From CAVSUB01 sp963816725 (lineage in GTDB: Bacteria > Acidobacteriota > Vicinamibacteria > Vicinamibacterales > 2-12-FULL-66-21), in NCBI GenBank assembly GCA_963816725.1, contig CAWFMC010000013.1:496001-560000 (forward strand): 64,000 nucleotides of DNA, in the 5' to 3' direction. The translations under genes were made by a program, and so were the position numbers. Under the pieces are notes generated by a model. That model had not been told where the DNA came from. It did not search any database and saw only the letters and a program-made list of their open reading frames with translations. Shown piece by piece: positions 36,054 through 48,502 of this stretch. Every line of letters starts with the position of its first letter. Positions within the stretch are counted from its first letter, which is position 1.

Positions 36054-37410
36054 CTACGAGGGCGAGGTGCCGAGCGCGCTGAGCCAGCGCAGCGCGGTCA
36101 GGCTGGGCATGAACGCGTACTCGCCCCCGAGGGTACGAGTGAAGCTCTCCAGCATCGGAACCTTCCGCCGCAGCGGCCGCATCGGGATCGTGTACTGGCC
36201 GGTGCCGTCGTGCGACCCGCAAATCGGATCTCGCTCGGTTCCGAGGCCGAGGAAGTTGCCGTCCTCGATCCACTGCGTCTTCAGGAACTCGTAGGTGTCC
36301 GGCGCGGTGGCGCTGATGAAGATGAAGAAGATCCCGCGCCCCTGCCCGTCGTCGTCGAACACGCCGTCCGGCAGTGGCGGGCCGTAGGCGGTGCCGTGCC
36401 GGATGATGCGATGCAGGCGGACGTCGGTCATCACCGGCAGCGGCGTGTCGCGCGGGTTCATGCGGCGGATGTGGGCACCGAGGGGGCAGCGGAGTGCGCC
36501 CGCATCGTTGCCCTCGGCATACAGGAAATTATTCATCCGCTGCAGATCCGAGCCGAGCTCCGGCTGATCGGCATCAGGGGCCAGCATCAGCGGCGCGCCG
36601 CTCGGCCATCGTCCGATGATCTTGGCGGCCAGGAGCTCGGGGCTGAGCCGCGGCCCGGCGTTGTCCCGCAGGAAGCGGCGGAACGCCGCGACGCGCGAGT
36701 GGAGCTTGCGGAAGCCGACGAACGTGCCGTTGCGGCCCAACTGGTCAGGTGCCGGCACCGGCACCGTGCGGCCACCTTCGCCGGGGTAGCCAAGAACGAA
36801 TTCCCCCGCCGCGATCGGCATCTCCCGACTCACGATCGGGCTCAGGACGTTGCCGCGAATCTGCGGAAAGCTGATGCCGTCCTTGTAGCCGAACGGGCGT
36901 GCGGCCGCCCGGAACCTGCGCGAAGTCGTCGCGAGAAAGAACCTGGACGGCCGGGAGGTCGTGCATCTGCTGTCGCGCCAACGCCAGCATCTGCTCCCAC
37001 TTGCTCTGCGTCAGGCACAGCAGCGTCAGCGCCGCATGGATCTGGCCGGTTCCATACGGCGCGTCCCAATGCGCCGGCCGGCTGTCGTCAGCGGTTTCGA
37101 ACGAGGCCGCGCGCGCGGCCATTCCCTCGCGAAAGGCCGCGGGGAAGGACGCCAGGGATGGCTCCGGCACACCGAGCGCGCGCAGACCCTCGTAAGTGAG
37201 CGCGATCGCCACCCACGTATCGGCCGCCGCGAACTGCGCCGCCGAGACGACGTGCGGCTGAAGGCGCCGGAGGAACTCGCGTCCCTGCGGCGCGTCGGCG
37301 AAATGGAGCAGGACGTGACACCCCACATACGGGGCAGGACGCATCCGGAGCACCGGGCTCTGGATGTCGTCGATCTCCAGCGCGGGAGGGTCCGCCTCGG
37401 CGGCGCTCAC
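36054..37410 (-). pseudogene. Dyp-type peroxidase, single-base frameshift
   Basis: Two frames together make one DyP of about 450 aa. The 5' part (37410 down to about 36897, GTG start) covers the first ferredoxin-like domain and ends D-F-A-Q-V-P-G-G-R-T-P. Removing one base of GGG 36895-36897 (plus strand) joins it to F-G-Y-K-D-G-I-S-F-P-Q-I-R. This carries the GxxDG motif (G-Y-K-D-G) with the catalytic Asp. Proximal His is in C-P-L-G-A-H-I-R-R-M-N-P-R and distal Arg in R-H-G-T-A-Y-G. All heme-peroxidase residues are intact, so error or very recent mutation is likely. No Tat signal, so it would be cytoplasmic. Confidence 0.8.
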
Positions 37411-37890
37411 TTACAGGCCCGCGGACGCGGCGCTGAAGAGCACGTTCAGCGCGTCGCGCACCTTCACGGCGGCACGTATGCTGGCCACGGTTTCGTTGGG
37501 GTAGGCGACGTACCACCCCGTGGCGGGGATCTGGTATTTGGCGATGAAGTCCTTGACCGTCGCCGAATGGATTCCCGGCCAGCCTTCGACGACCGAGAAG
37601 AGGTTGTCCATCGCGTCCGGGATCTTGGTCGCGAAATCGCTGATGTAGCTGTCCCAGTCGCCGTCGTATGCGGTGGCGAACAGCAGTTTCGTGTCGTTCT
37701 CGAGGATCACGAACCGCATATCGTGGACGGTGCCGACGGCATCCGCTCCCGAGAACGTGCCGCCCCCGAGCATCGCGCGCAGCCGCGGCGCACCCGCCGC
37801 GCCGGCTTTCAGGGGAACGATGACCGTCAGCTCGGAGATCTGGCCGAATCGCAAGCCGCCGCGAGGCGGAGTCGGAGAATCTGGTGCCAT
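37411..37890 (-). CDS. Hypothetical protein, DyP-associated
   Basis: 159 aa, start with GGAGG upstream. Its stop directly abuts the DyP start, so they form an operon. Sequence includes E-L-T-V-I-V-P-L-K, H-D-M-R-F-V-I-L-E-N-D-T-K-L-L-F-A-T, Y-D-G-D-W-D-S-Y-I and G-W-P-G-I-H-S-A. F-V-I-L-x(7)-F-x-T-x-Y-D-G-D-W-D-x-Y reads like the first ferredoxin-like half of a heme-family fold (an ABM-like domain). I do not know an assigned function. It could be a partner or second half-domain of the peroxidase. Confidence 0.75.
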   Translation of the reverse strand: MAPDSPTPPRGGLRFGQISELTVIVPLKAGAAGAPRLRAMLGGGTFSGADAVGTVHDMRFVILENDTKLLFATAYDGDWDSYISDFATKIPDAMDNLFSVVEGWPGIHSATVKDFIAKYQIPATGWYVAYPNETVASIRAAVKVRDALNVLFSAASAGL

Positions 37891-38114
37891 GGGTGCACGC
37901 CTCCAGGAGGGAACAATCTGTTGGTGTCGCGGCGGAATTTATCACAGGCGGGAGGGGAGTGTGTGCGCCGGGGTGGCGAACCGCAGACGTCGCCGAACCG
38001 GTCTTGTCCTGACTGCCCGCCGTCTTTCCCGAGGAGCGGCGCCCGGTCTCCGGTGATAGAGTTTCTACAGCTTCATTGACGTCTACGGATACACTCGGTC
38101 CCGGCAAGCAAACG

Positions 38115-38642
38115 ATGGCTGACTCGCCGCCCTATACCGTCGCGATCTTCAACGCCAGCGACGACACGGTCGAAATGCTCCAGACCAAACTGTCGCTCTC
38201 CGGCTGCCGCGCCATCCCCGGCACCGCCGACTCCGTGAAATCGGGCGAGCTCGATTTTGTCGAGTTCTTGAGCACCCACCGCCCGGACGGCATCATCTGG
38301 GACATCGCGCCGCCGTACGAGCGTAACTGGAACTTCTTCAAACTGCTGCGCTCCGCCAGGCCACTCGATCACTGCCACATCGTGCTGACGACGACGCACA
38401 AGCAGCATCTCGATACCTTGGCGGGGCACGACACCGGGGCCATCGAGATCATCGGCAAGCCCTACGATCTGCAAGTGATCGTCGATGAGATGATCAGCGG
38501 CATCGAGCGGCGCCGCCGGCCCGGTCCGACCCCAGTCGCGGCCGTGCCGCCGCGCTCCGGCGAGGCCCTGAGCCATCGCCACGCCGGCGCGGACAGCCGC
38601 GCCGACGTTCACGAGATCCTCGAGCGCCGGCGTCAGGACTGA
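38115..38642 (+). CDS. Stand-alone receiver-domain protein
   Basis: About 175 aa from an ATG at 38115 (a TTG start 39 bp earlier is possible; no strong ribosome-binding site). A receiver-like fold (residues 1-130): A-I-F-N-A-S-D-D, phospho-acceptor D in G-I-I-W-D-I-A-P-P, T-T-T-H, and K in I-I-G-K-P-Y-D. A basic C-terminal tail (I-E-R-R-R-R-P) follows with no DNA-binding domain. Probably a CheY-like or single-domain regulator. No cognate kinase is adjacent. Its end overlaps the FNT remnant. Confidence 0.72.
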   Translation: MADSPPYTVAIFNASDDTVEMLQTKLSLSGCRAIPGTADSVKSGELDFVEFLSTHRPDGIIWDIAPPYERNWNFFKLLRSARPLDHCHIVLTTTHKQHLDTLAGHDTGAIEIIGKPYDLQVIVDEMISGIERRRRPGPTPVAAVPPRSGEALSHRHAGADSRADVHEILERRRQD

Positions 38643-38850
38643 CGGACCCTCCGGGCTTCTCTGGCGCCGGTCACGACGCTGGGGCCGTGCTGGGCATGCG
38701 CCAGCGCCGCGACGAACACCACACCGCCGAGGGTGTTGCCCAACAGCACGGGGACGAAGTAGCCGACAATGTAATCGGTGAGCGGTCGCTGCCCGGCGAA
38801 GATGACGTAGAAGCACTCGGCGGAGCCGGCGACGATGTGACTGAAAGCGC
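38633..38850 (-). pseudogene. Formate/nitrite transporter C-terminal remnant
   Basis: About 72 codons: F-S-H-I-V-A-G-S-A-E-C-F-Y-V-I-F-A-G, then D-Y-I-V-G-Y-F-V-P-V-L-L-G-N-T-L-G-G-V-V-F and A-A-L-A-H-A-Q, the last two helices of FNT proteins, ending in TGA at 38633-38635. The first two-thirds of the gene is absent. The piece is joined at about 38848 to an MscS fragment in another frame. Confidence 0.68.
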
Positions 38851-39075
38851 GATGACGTCGCCGCGCACGCCGCCCATCTTGATGCGATCCGCGACCGTGA
38901 ACGTATGGCCTCGCATCACGACGAGGTATCCCGCGAACGACGTGACCGCGCGCTGTGCGGCAATCGCCAGCCCGGCCGTCGCAAACCCCGTCACGGTCGC
39001 GAGCCGTCCGGGATCATCGAACCAGATCGAGATCCCTGCCAGAAAGATCAGCCCCAGCGAAGCCAGCGCTGATCT
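38845..39075 (-). pseudogene. MscS-type mechanosensitive channel internal remnant
   Basis: About 76 codons: a helix (A-L-A-S-L-G-L-I-F-L-A-G-I-S-I), then T-G-F-A-T-A-G-L-A-I-A-A-Q-R, the pore helix of MscS, and D-R-I-K-M-G-G-V-R-G-D-V-I-A-L, the beginning of the beta domain. Neither the N-terminal helices nor the C-terminal domain are present. It abuts the FNT remnant, and together they look like a deletion scar. Confidence 0.65.
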
Positions 39076-39236
39076 GCCGGGTCGAAGACCGGTCTGCGGT
39101 CGCGCGCGGTCCAGCCAGATCGGATGAGGAGGTGAGGCGTGTGGGCTGGTCGAGATCGAGACGGTGGCGTCGACCGAGTCGATGGACGCTGCCGGCCGGA
39201 TCACGTCCGGCGCGGCAGCGGCCCGATGGCAAAGAA

Positions 39237-42394
<3,158 letters not shown>

Positions 42395-42398
<4 letters not shown>

Positions 42399-43687
42399 TT
42401 CGTCTCTCCCTGCTGGCCGCGGCGGCCGTTGCCGCCGCCGCGCCGTCCGCCGCCGGAGCCGCCGCCGTCGCCCGCCGCACCGCTGGTGACGCTGACCCCG
42501 GTCGCGAGCTCATTCAGACGGCTCGCCGCCAGCGTTTCGTCTCCCTTCAGGCCATCGACGACCTCCCACAGGTCACCCTGGCGGACGCCAAGCGTGACCG
42601 ACTTCTGCGCGATCTTGCCATCCTTCACGAGGTAGACCGACGATACGCCAGCGAGGGTCGAGACCGCCGCATCCGGCACCGCAAGCACCCCTTCGTCCTT
42701 CTTGGTGAGGATGACGCCCTTGGCGAAGAAGCCCGGCTTCAGCCGCAAATCGTCGTTGTCGACCAGCGCTTCCACCGTGAACGTCCGCATCGTCTGATCG
42801 AGCGATGGACTCACGTAGGCGACCTTGCCCTGAAAGACCGTGTCCCCGAAGGACTCGACGCGGAACTCGACGACCTGCCCGGGCTGGACAATGCCGGCAT
42901 GACGTTCCTGCACGCCGGTCCGAAGCTTCAGCGGGTTGACCTTGACGATGGTGACGACCGGCGTCCGCTCGGCGATGTATTCGCCGACATTCACCGGCCG
43001 CTCCGAAACCACGCCGGAGATCGGCGCGCGTACCACGGCGTCGGCCAGCTTCTTGGCCGCAAGATCGTAGGCGGCACGGCGGTCCTGGAGCAGTGCTTTC
43101 TGCCCGCGCACGTTGTCCACGGCGGATTGATACGCCGCCTCGGCCACCTTCAACCGCGTGTCGGCCGCTTGCATCTCGGCCGGGGGGAGCAGGCCGCGCT
43201 TCGAGAGCGTCTCGGCGCGTTCGAGATTGGCCCGCGCGTCTTCGCGGTTCGCGAGTGCGTTCTTCACCGCGCCGATCTGATCGTCGGGCGGGGGCGTGTC
43301 GCCGTCCGATAGAGGGTCGGCCATCCCGAGCTGGGCGCGCGTCTGCCGGAGCGCGCTCTCCGCGCGGGCCAGGGCCAGCGCCAGCTCCTTCGGTTCGAGC
43401 GTGACGAGCGGGTCGCCGACGCGGACTTCGCGGCCGATTTCCACGGCGACGGAACGAACGACGCCGGCCACCTCGGCACTGACCTTGGCCTGGTCAGGCG
43501 CGAGCAGCGTCCCGGCGAGGTCCACCTGGCGCTGCACCGTGATGCGTTTCGTGCCGGTCGTCTGAATCGGGACCGCGTTGCCTCCTGGCCGGCGATTCTG
43601 GCCGGCCGGGCTGCTGCCGCAACTGGCGATGAGCCCGGCGCAGCCGAGCACCATTGCCGAGCGGGTCAGCGTTCTGTATGTGAGCAT
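42395..43687 (-). CDS. RND efflux periplasmic adaptor (membrane fusion protein), lipoprotein
   Basis: 430 aa from an ATG at 43687. Signal with lipobox L-I-A-S-C. HlyD/biotinyl-lipoyl halves (V-S-A-E-V-A-G-V-V-R-S-V; V-V-R-A-P-I-S-G-V-V-S-E-R-P-V-N-V-G-E-Y) flank an alpha-helical hairpin (about 85-180). A beta-barrel and MP domain follow, ending in a Gly/Arg-rich tail (G-G-G-R-R-G-G-G-N-G-R-R). It pairs with the overlapping RND gene. The open frame continues upstream, but the signal peptide fixes this start. Confidence 0.9.
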
Positions 43688-44242
43688 CGGCCGTCGGCCG
43701 GGTTCGTGATTGTGTCGCGTGGACTCCCGCGTCGGGGGAAAGTCCGGAGCCTGCTGAAGAACAAACATGGGTGTGCGACTTCCTACGACGCAGGAGGGCC
43801 GGCCGTTTCCCGAGTGCAGCAGAATAGTACACGCTGCGCGATACGGCGGAAGGCCTGCCGTCCGGTCGCGCTCGGCCTTTGCACCCTTGCGCTTGCTTGC
43901 CGCGCGTGGCCCGGTGATCTGAGCGCGGTCCGGCTCTTCACTTCGCCTCAGAACGAGGAGGAACCGTGGACACGCTTCGAGCGATTGTCGTGCTGCGCTC
44001 AGCGCCCATCGCAATCGTCCACGGCCGTGCTCCGGGGTCGCGGGCGGCAACGGGACGACTGTGCCCACTCAGCCGTTGCTGTGTGCTAATTCGAGCGCGA
44101 CGAATTCGCGCGCGCGCTCGACTGATCCGTACACCGCAGTCACGCCTGGTGAGAGCGTCGTCCGTTATGATCGGGCCACGACATTTCGGCTGTGTCGAGC
44201 CCGGGCAGGATCAGACCGCGCTCGAGTCGAGGGACGATCACC
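43688..44242. other. Intergenic region upstream of the RND operon
   Basis: 555 bp with several frames, none with a ribosome-binding site or family resemblance. Probably promoter and regulatory DNA for the RND operon and the small ORF at 44243. I see no repressor gene or clear operator. Confidence 0.4.
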
Positions 44243-44329
44243 ATGACCAAAGTCGGTCGATTCACCATGTGGGTGACGCTGTCCGCCATCGCGATCGTGC
44301 TCATCTTCCTGCTCACGCGGTTGCGCTGA
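44243..44329 (+). CDS. 28-aa single-span membrane peptide
   Basis: ATG with GAGGGA 9 bases before it. The peptide is M-T-K-V-G-R-F-T-M-W-V-T-L-S-A-I-A-I-V-L-I-F-L-L-T-R-L-R: a basic N-terminus, one helix and a short basic end. It lies alone between the RND operon and the convergent flavodoxin gene. Composition and start signal support a small membrane protein, but there is no homology argument. Confidence 0.42.
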   Translation: MTKVGRFTMWVTLSAIAIVLIFLLTRLR

Positions 44330-44390
44330 GTCGTCGCGCTGGCGAGCGTCGCCTCCGGGCCGCGGTGATGCGTGTTCGGTGGTGAGCCTG

Positions 44391-44957
44391 CTACGCCAGC
44401 GCGTGCGCCCGGATGCCGACGTTCACTTCCACCCTCCGCACGAACGCGTCAACGAAATGCCGCAGAACGGCCCAGTCGGTGTAGACGTAATCGCGCGTCG
44501 TGTCTGTGTCACCGCCGGCCTTGCCGGCAATGCGGCGCATCATCAGCCGCGTCAGCCACCCGTAGTGGGTGTATAGCAGCGCTCCGGCTGCGCCGAGGCG
44601 CGCGGTCGGGCGCCAGCCAGTGCTGTCCAGGAAGCGGGTGACGATCGCTTCGACCTCAGCCTGGACGGCCGGATCGTGCTGCAGGATTCCGAGACTGACC
44701 GACACGAACGCGGTGGGCATCGCGTTCAGCGACGGCGCATGGGTGCGTACCCAATCCACGACGGGCTGTTGGAAGCGCCCGCGATGCACCGACGCCGCGA
44801 CAAGGACCGCATCGTACCGGCGCGGATCGGGACCGTCGCGTGTGGCCTGAACGACGGCGGCCGTCCCTCCGCCGTCGTTCACGGCATCCCCGATCGCGGA
44901 GGCGATTCGGGCGGTGTGTCCATCGGTCGTACCGAAGATGACGAGGATACGGGGCAT
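44391..44957 (-). CDS. Flavodoxin-domain protein, HemG-like
   Basis: 188 aa with an AGGAGG site. FMN phosphate-binding loop G-T-T-D-G-H-T-A-R-I-A, then V-A-A-S-V-H-R-G-R-F, and V-S-V-S-L-G-I-L. The C-terminal Y-T-H-Y-G-W-L-T-R-L-M-M-R-R-I-A-G and T-D-T-T-R-D-Y-V-Y-T-D-W are hallmarks of menaquinone-dependent protoporphyrinogen IX dehydrogenase (HemG/Flavodoxin_5). It may serve heme synthesis with limited oxygen or quinone reduction in stress. It is next to Usp and other low-oxygen genes. Confidence 0.83.
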   Translation of the reverse strand: MPRILVIFGTTDGHTARIASAIGDAVNDGGGTAAVVQATRDGPDPRRYDAVLVAASVHRGRFQQPVVDWVRTHAPSLNAMPTAFVSVSLGILQHDPAVQAEVEAIVTRFLDSTGWRPTARLGAAGALLYTHYGWLTRLMMRRIAGKAGGDTDTTRDYVYTDWAVLRHFVDAFVRRVEVNVGIRAHALA

Positions 44958-45248
44958 GGCGGTCCTCCTGTCGCGCGCGATGCTGTACGATTATGCAAGC
45001 CGCGCAGCATCGCGGCGGCACGCGGCCGCCGCGTGTCGCCGGTCGCCATCACACGCGGGCAGCGGAAAAAATTCGCGGTGCCGCGTGGAATCTCGCATCG
45101 AGTTCGGTCGCGTGTGCTTTAGGACTCGCGCGGCACGCCGCCACGGGCATCAATCACGCGGAAAACGCCTCCGCCCACGGCGGTCCCGCCCACGGTTGTC
45201 TGAGGCACAGGCGTTGCACCGGGAGAGGCACACCTGGAGATTGTTATC

Positions 45249-46196
45249 ATGCTGCCCCCTTCGATTCTCTGTGCGGTGGACTACTCGGACGCATCGGCCG
45301 GGGCGCTGCGCCACGCGGCGGCGCTGGCAACGCACTTCGGCACACGGCTGATCGTCCTGACGGTCGAAGACCCGTTGTTGACCGAAGCCGTCGACCTGGG
45401 GCTCGGCATCGTCTGGACACCGGAAGCGTCGAAGCAGGAGCTGGCCGCCTTCGTGGCCAAGGCTCTCGGCCCTTCGTCGGTCCTCCACACGACGTGCGAG
45501 TACGAGGTCGCGGTCGGGAAACCGGCGGCCGAAGTGCTGCGCGTCTCGAGGGAGCGATCGTGCGCGCTCGTGGTGATGAGCACGCACGGCCTGACCGGCG
45601 CCCGCAAGCTGTTCTTCGGCTCCACGACCGAGCGGGTGCTGCGCGAGACGACGATCCCGGTTCTGCTGACGCCGCCGGCGAGCCGCGGCACCATCCGCTT
45701 CGATGACGCACGGGCGGTGGTGCGCCGGATCCTCGTGCCGACCGATCTCTCGCCGGCCTCGAACGCCCAGCTCGAGACCGCCCGGCGCATCGCCGCGACA
45801 CTCGATGTCCCGCTGCTGGTGGCGCACGTCGTCGAGCCCTTGAAGACGCGGCTGGCGTCGCGGCTGCATCACCCTGGTCTGCACGCCGATCGTCGCGCGG
45901 TCGCGGAGGACCGGCTGAAGGAAATCGTGGCGTCGTTACCAGGTCCGTCGGCGCCCGAGGCCCTGCTGGCCCATGGCGATCCGGCCGAGGAGCTCGCCAA
46001 GATCGCGCACGATCGCCAAGTCGGCCTGATTGTGATGCCGCTGCACGCGTCACCAGTGTCCGGGCCGCGCATCGGATCGGTAACCTATCGGGTGCTGTGT
46101 CTGACGTCCGATACCCTGGTGCTCGCGATGCCTCAAACAGCGGCGGGATCGGTGCGCGCCCCGGCCGATGCGACTGGCGTGAGTGTGGCGAGATAG
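45249..46196 (+). CDS. Universal stress protein, tandem Usp domains
   Basis: 315 aa with two Usp repeats (about 4-140 and 155-300). First: I-L-C-A-V-D-Y-S-D-A-S, with M-S-T-H-G-L-T-G-A-R-K-L-F-F-G-S-T-T-E-R-V-L (ATP-type GxxG-x9-GS/T). Second: I-L-V-P-T-D-L-S-P-A-S and V-M-P-L-H-A-S, degenerate in the ATP loop, so only the first domain probably binds ATP. Tandem Usps of this type are induced by hypoxia, NO or stationary phase in other bacteria. It sits upstream of the O2-sensing kinase and nos/cbb3 genes. Confidence 0.9.
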   Translation: MLPPSILCAVDYSDASAGALRHAAALATHFGTRLIVLTVEDPLLTEAVDLGLGIVWTPEASKQELAAFVAKALGPSSVLHTTCEYEVAVGKPAAEVLRVSRERSCALVVMSTHGLTGARKLFFGSTTERVLRETTIPVLLTPPASRGTIRFDDARAVVRRILVPTDLSPASNAQLETARRIAATLDVPLLVAHVVEPLKTRLASRLHHPGLHADRRAVAEDRLKEIVASLPGPSAPEALLAHGDPAEELAKIAHDRQVGLIVMPLHASPVSGPRIGSVTYRVLCLTSDTLVLAMPQTAAGSVRAPADATGVSVAR

Positions 46197-46207
46197 GGAA
46201 GCGGGCG

Positions 46208-46222
46208 CGGCTGGTGCAGCCG
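46208..46222 (+). terminator. Short hairpin after the Usp gene
   Basis: CGGCTG-GTG-CAGCCG, 11 bp after the stop and in the 37-bp gap before the convergent gene. Weak, no T-run. Confidence 0.35.
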
Positions 46223-46233
46223 GCGGGTCCGTG

Positions 46234-46788
46234 TCAACGGGCGCGTTGCAGGTCCACCGCGCGCTCGCGGGTGTAGGTAATCTCGAGGACGTCGCCCGCC
46301 TTCACGCCATCCAGCAGGCGCGGATCGACGACGGCCCGGGTGACGTGCTGATTGTCGGCCGTCTTGTAGACGATCACGTTCCGGGTTCGGTCCACGCGCT
46401 CGATCGTTACCGCGGCCTTGACCTGCTGGAGTACTTCGCTCGCTCCCGACGGATCGCGGGACGCCGCGGTCGCAGTGGTATCGACCGGCGGGCTCGGCTT
46501 TGCGCCGGGATGCATCCCGACGATGACCGACTCGATGAGACGGACGGTGATTCTGTCGCCGGTCCGGAGCTCGTCGAACAGCTTCACCTCGGGCGCCACG
46601 GTGATCATCTGCGTCGTGTTGGAACCGGTCCGCACGGTCAAGGTGCGCGTGGACCGCTCGACCCGCTCCACCGTGCCGGACACGGTCACGGACTCACGCC
46701 TGCTGGATCGTGGCTCCTGCCACCGGGCGGGCAGCGCGAAGGGCGACGCGGCGAGAAGCGAGACGATGACGAGGTTCACGATGGGCAC
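46234..46788 (-). CDS. Secreted hypothetical protein with OB/CusF-like repeats
   Basis: 184 aa, GTG start, signal peptide about 1-22 (V-N-L-V-I-V-S-L-L-A-A-S-P-F-A-L-P-A). Two similar beta-rich modules: S-G-T-V-E-R-V-E-R-S-T-R-T-L-T-V-R-T and V-T-I-E-R-V-D-R-T-R-N-V-I-V-Y, each followed by G-D-x-I/L-x-I/V-x-Y/L. This is the DUF5666/CusF-like pattern. Metal-binding Met/His pairs are not evident, so a copper role is not supported. Function unknown. Confidence 0.7.
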   Translation of the reverse strand: MPIVNLVIVSLLAASPFALPARWQEPRSSRRESVTVSGTVERVERSTRTLTVRTGSNTTQMITVAPEVKLFDELRTGDRITVRLIESVIVGMHPGAKPSPPVDTTATAASRDPSGASEVLQQVKAAVTIERVDRTRNVIVYKTADNQHVTRAVVDPRLLDGVKAGDVLEITYTRERAVDLQRAR

Positions 46789-46906
46789 GTGAGCTCCCGG
46801 TTACAGTGGCGTAGGACGCAGGCGATGAACGCCGTTTCCAAAGCGTAGGCAGGACCACCGCGCTGTATCCGTTGGTGCCGGCTCCCTCCGGTCCAGCGAG
46901 CGGGTT

Positions 46907-48502
46907 TCAGAAGTTCAACTCCAGGTTGGCGTGAAAGACGGTGCCCTTCGCGCCGACCGGCATGGGATACGCGGTGTAGCCGACCGGCGAGTGATTCACC
47001 TGAATGAGCTCGGTGTTGACCCGGAAGCCGCGCTGCTTGACGGGATAGAAGTTGACCCCGCCGCGCACCTCCCACGGGTCACCATGCGTGCCGTAGATCC
47101 CCGAATTCCCGAAATAGACTTGAACCAGCTTCGGCACCACCATCGCGGATGCCTGTATTTGGTAACCGTGATCGTTGATGTCGGGAACCCCTGACACGTT
47201 GATGCCCTCGTAGTCGCTCAGCCAACGCCAGTAGTACTCCGCTTCGAGCGACAGCCCCTTGTATTTCACCCCGCCGTCCAGGCTCGACATCCGGTACTTC
47301 ACCCTGTTGACCGTGACGCCGGGGCCGAACAGATCCGCCGTGAAGATCTGACTGCCGTCGGTCAGGCGGATCTGGCTGTTCTCGATCCCCTCCGTACCGG
47401 GCTGACTCTGTTTGTCCTCGGTGCTCGAGGTGTAGTGAATCGCGAGGCGCGTGGCCAGCTTCTCGTGGAAGTCGTAGTCACCGAAGGTGCCCCACAGACC
47501 GAACTCGCCGGTGGTGGGCAGCCACTGCACCATGTACGACTGGGTGTCGAAGGTGTTGTCCATCTGCGCGGCGCTGATGCCGAGCGTGCTCAGGTTGTTG
47601 GCGATCATCGCCTGGTATTTGAACTTCGTCGCGAACTCGCCCTTGAGCCAGAATCCCGTCGTATAGGAGCCGCGGAAGAACTCGTCGGCGATGAGACGAT
47701 CGTCGACACCGAGCCAGTAGGGGAACTGGCCCTCCGTGCTGCGCACGCTCGGGAGCGAGGTGATGCCGCCGCCGAACGTGAAGTACTTGTTGAAGACATA
47801 GCTGATGTTGCCGGCGCCGACGACTTGTGCCGGGTCACCCTGCGACGCATTGGACGACCACACGTAGAGGTAGTAACGGAATTTCGGCGTCAGGAACCAG
47901 CCTGAAAACGGCAGGAAGAATTTCTGCAGCTGCGCGTCCTGGCGCCGTTGCACGGTGTGGACCTTCCCGAAGGAATCCGTGTACGTTTCGTCCAGACCCA
48001 GCTGATTGAGATAACGCGCGTAACTGAAGAGGCGGACGTACACCTCACCGAGCTCGTCGTCGACGATCAGAAAGCCGCCGTTCGGAATGTAGCGCGGCGC
48101 TTTCTTGGTGGTCTGCGGCGGTGCCGCGGCGGCACCCGATCCCGCGACGAGAAAGTCGGCGACGCAGCCGTCCGACACCCACGCGCCCTTGTCGTCGTAG
48201 CCCCACGTTTTGCCCAGCAGGCACGCCGCCGTGCCGGAGGAGCGGGCGAGGACGATGCCCTTGGACGTGTCCGCCGGGCAATGCGTGGTCTCACCGATCT
48301 TCGAGGCGCACGAGACCGTCACCGTCACCTGAGGGGCGGATGCGGGCTGCTGGGGCGAGGCATCGGATGGCTGCGCCGCCGTGTCCTGCGCGAAGACCGC
48401 ACCCGCGGTCAGCACAACAGCCGCGAGAACGAAGAGCGCGCGACCCGACCGTCTTCCGTACGTACAGCGCAGCAATGAAAGGCATGTGGTCAACATCTGC
48501 AT
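46907..48502 (-). CDS. Outer-membrane porin with N-terminal DUF3011-like domain
   Basis: About 531 aa from an ATG at 48502 (48496 equally possible). Signal peptide to about residue 40, ending A-V-F-A-Q. A small Cys-rich module (about 55-115) has four Cys and W-G-Y-D-D-K-G-A-W-V-S-D-G-C-V-A-D-F, matching DUF3011 (lectin-like). The rest is a porin O/P-like barrel (F-Y-L-Y-V-W and many aromatic strands), ending in N-L-E-L-N-F with C-terminal Phe. The long frame upstream of the ATG is antisense to other sequence and is not included. Substrate unknown. Confidence 0.8.
   Translation of the reverse strand: MQMLTTCLSLLRCTYGRRSGRALFVLAAVVLTAGAVFAQDTAAQPSDASPQQPASAPQVTVTVSCASKIGETTHCPADTSKGIVLARSSGTAACLLGKTWGYDDKGAWVSDGCVADFLVAGSGAAAAPPQTTKKAPRYIPNGGFLIVDDELGEVYVRLFSYARYLNQLGLDETYTDSFGKVHTVQRRQDAQLQKFFLPFSGWFLTPKFRYYLYVWSSNASQGDPAQVVGAGNISYVFNKYFTFGGGITSLPSVRSTEGQFPYWLGVDDRLIADEFFRGSYTTGFWLKGEFATKFKYQAMIANNLSTLGISAAQMDNTFDTQSYMVQWLPTTGEFGLWGTFGDYDFHEKLATRLAIHYTSSTEDKQSQPGTEGIENSQIRLTDGSQIFTADLFGPGVTVNRVKYRMSSLDGGVKYKGLSLEAEYYWRWLSDYEGINVSGVPDINDHGYQIQASAMVVPKLVQVYFGNSGIYGTHGDPWEVRGGVNFYPVKQRGFRVNTELIQVNHSPVGYTAYPMPVGAKGTVFHANLELNF

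Noticed and set aside
43688..44068. Longer start for the RND adaptor
   Set aside because: Lipoprotein signal at 43687 fixes the start.
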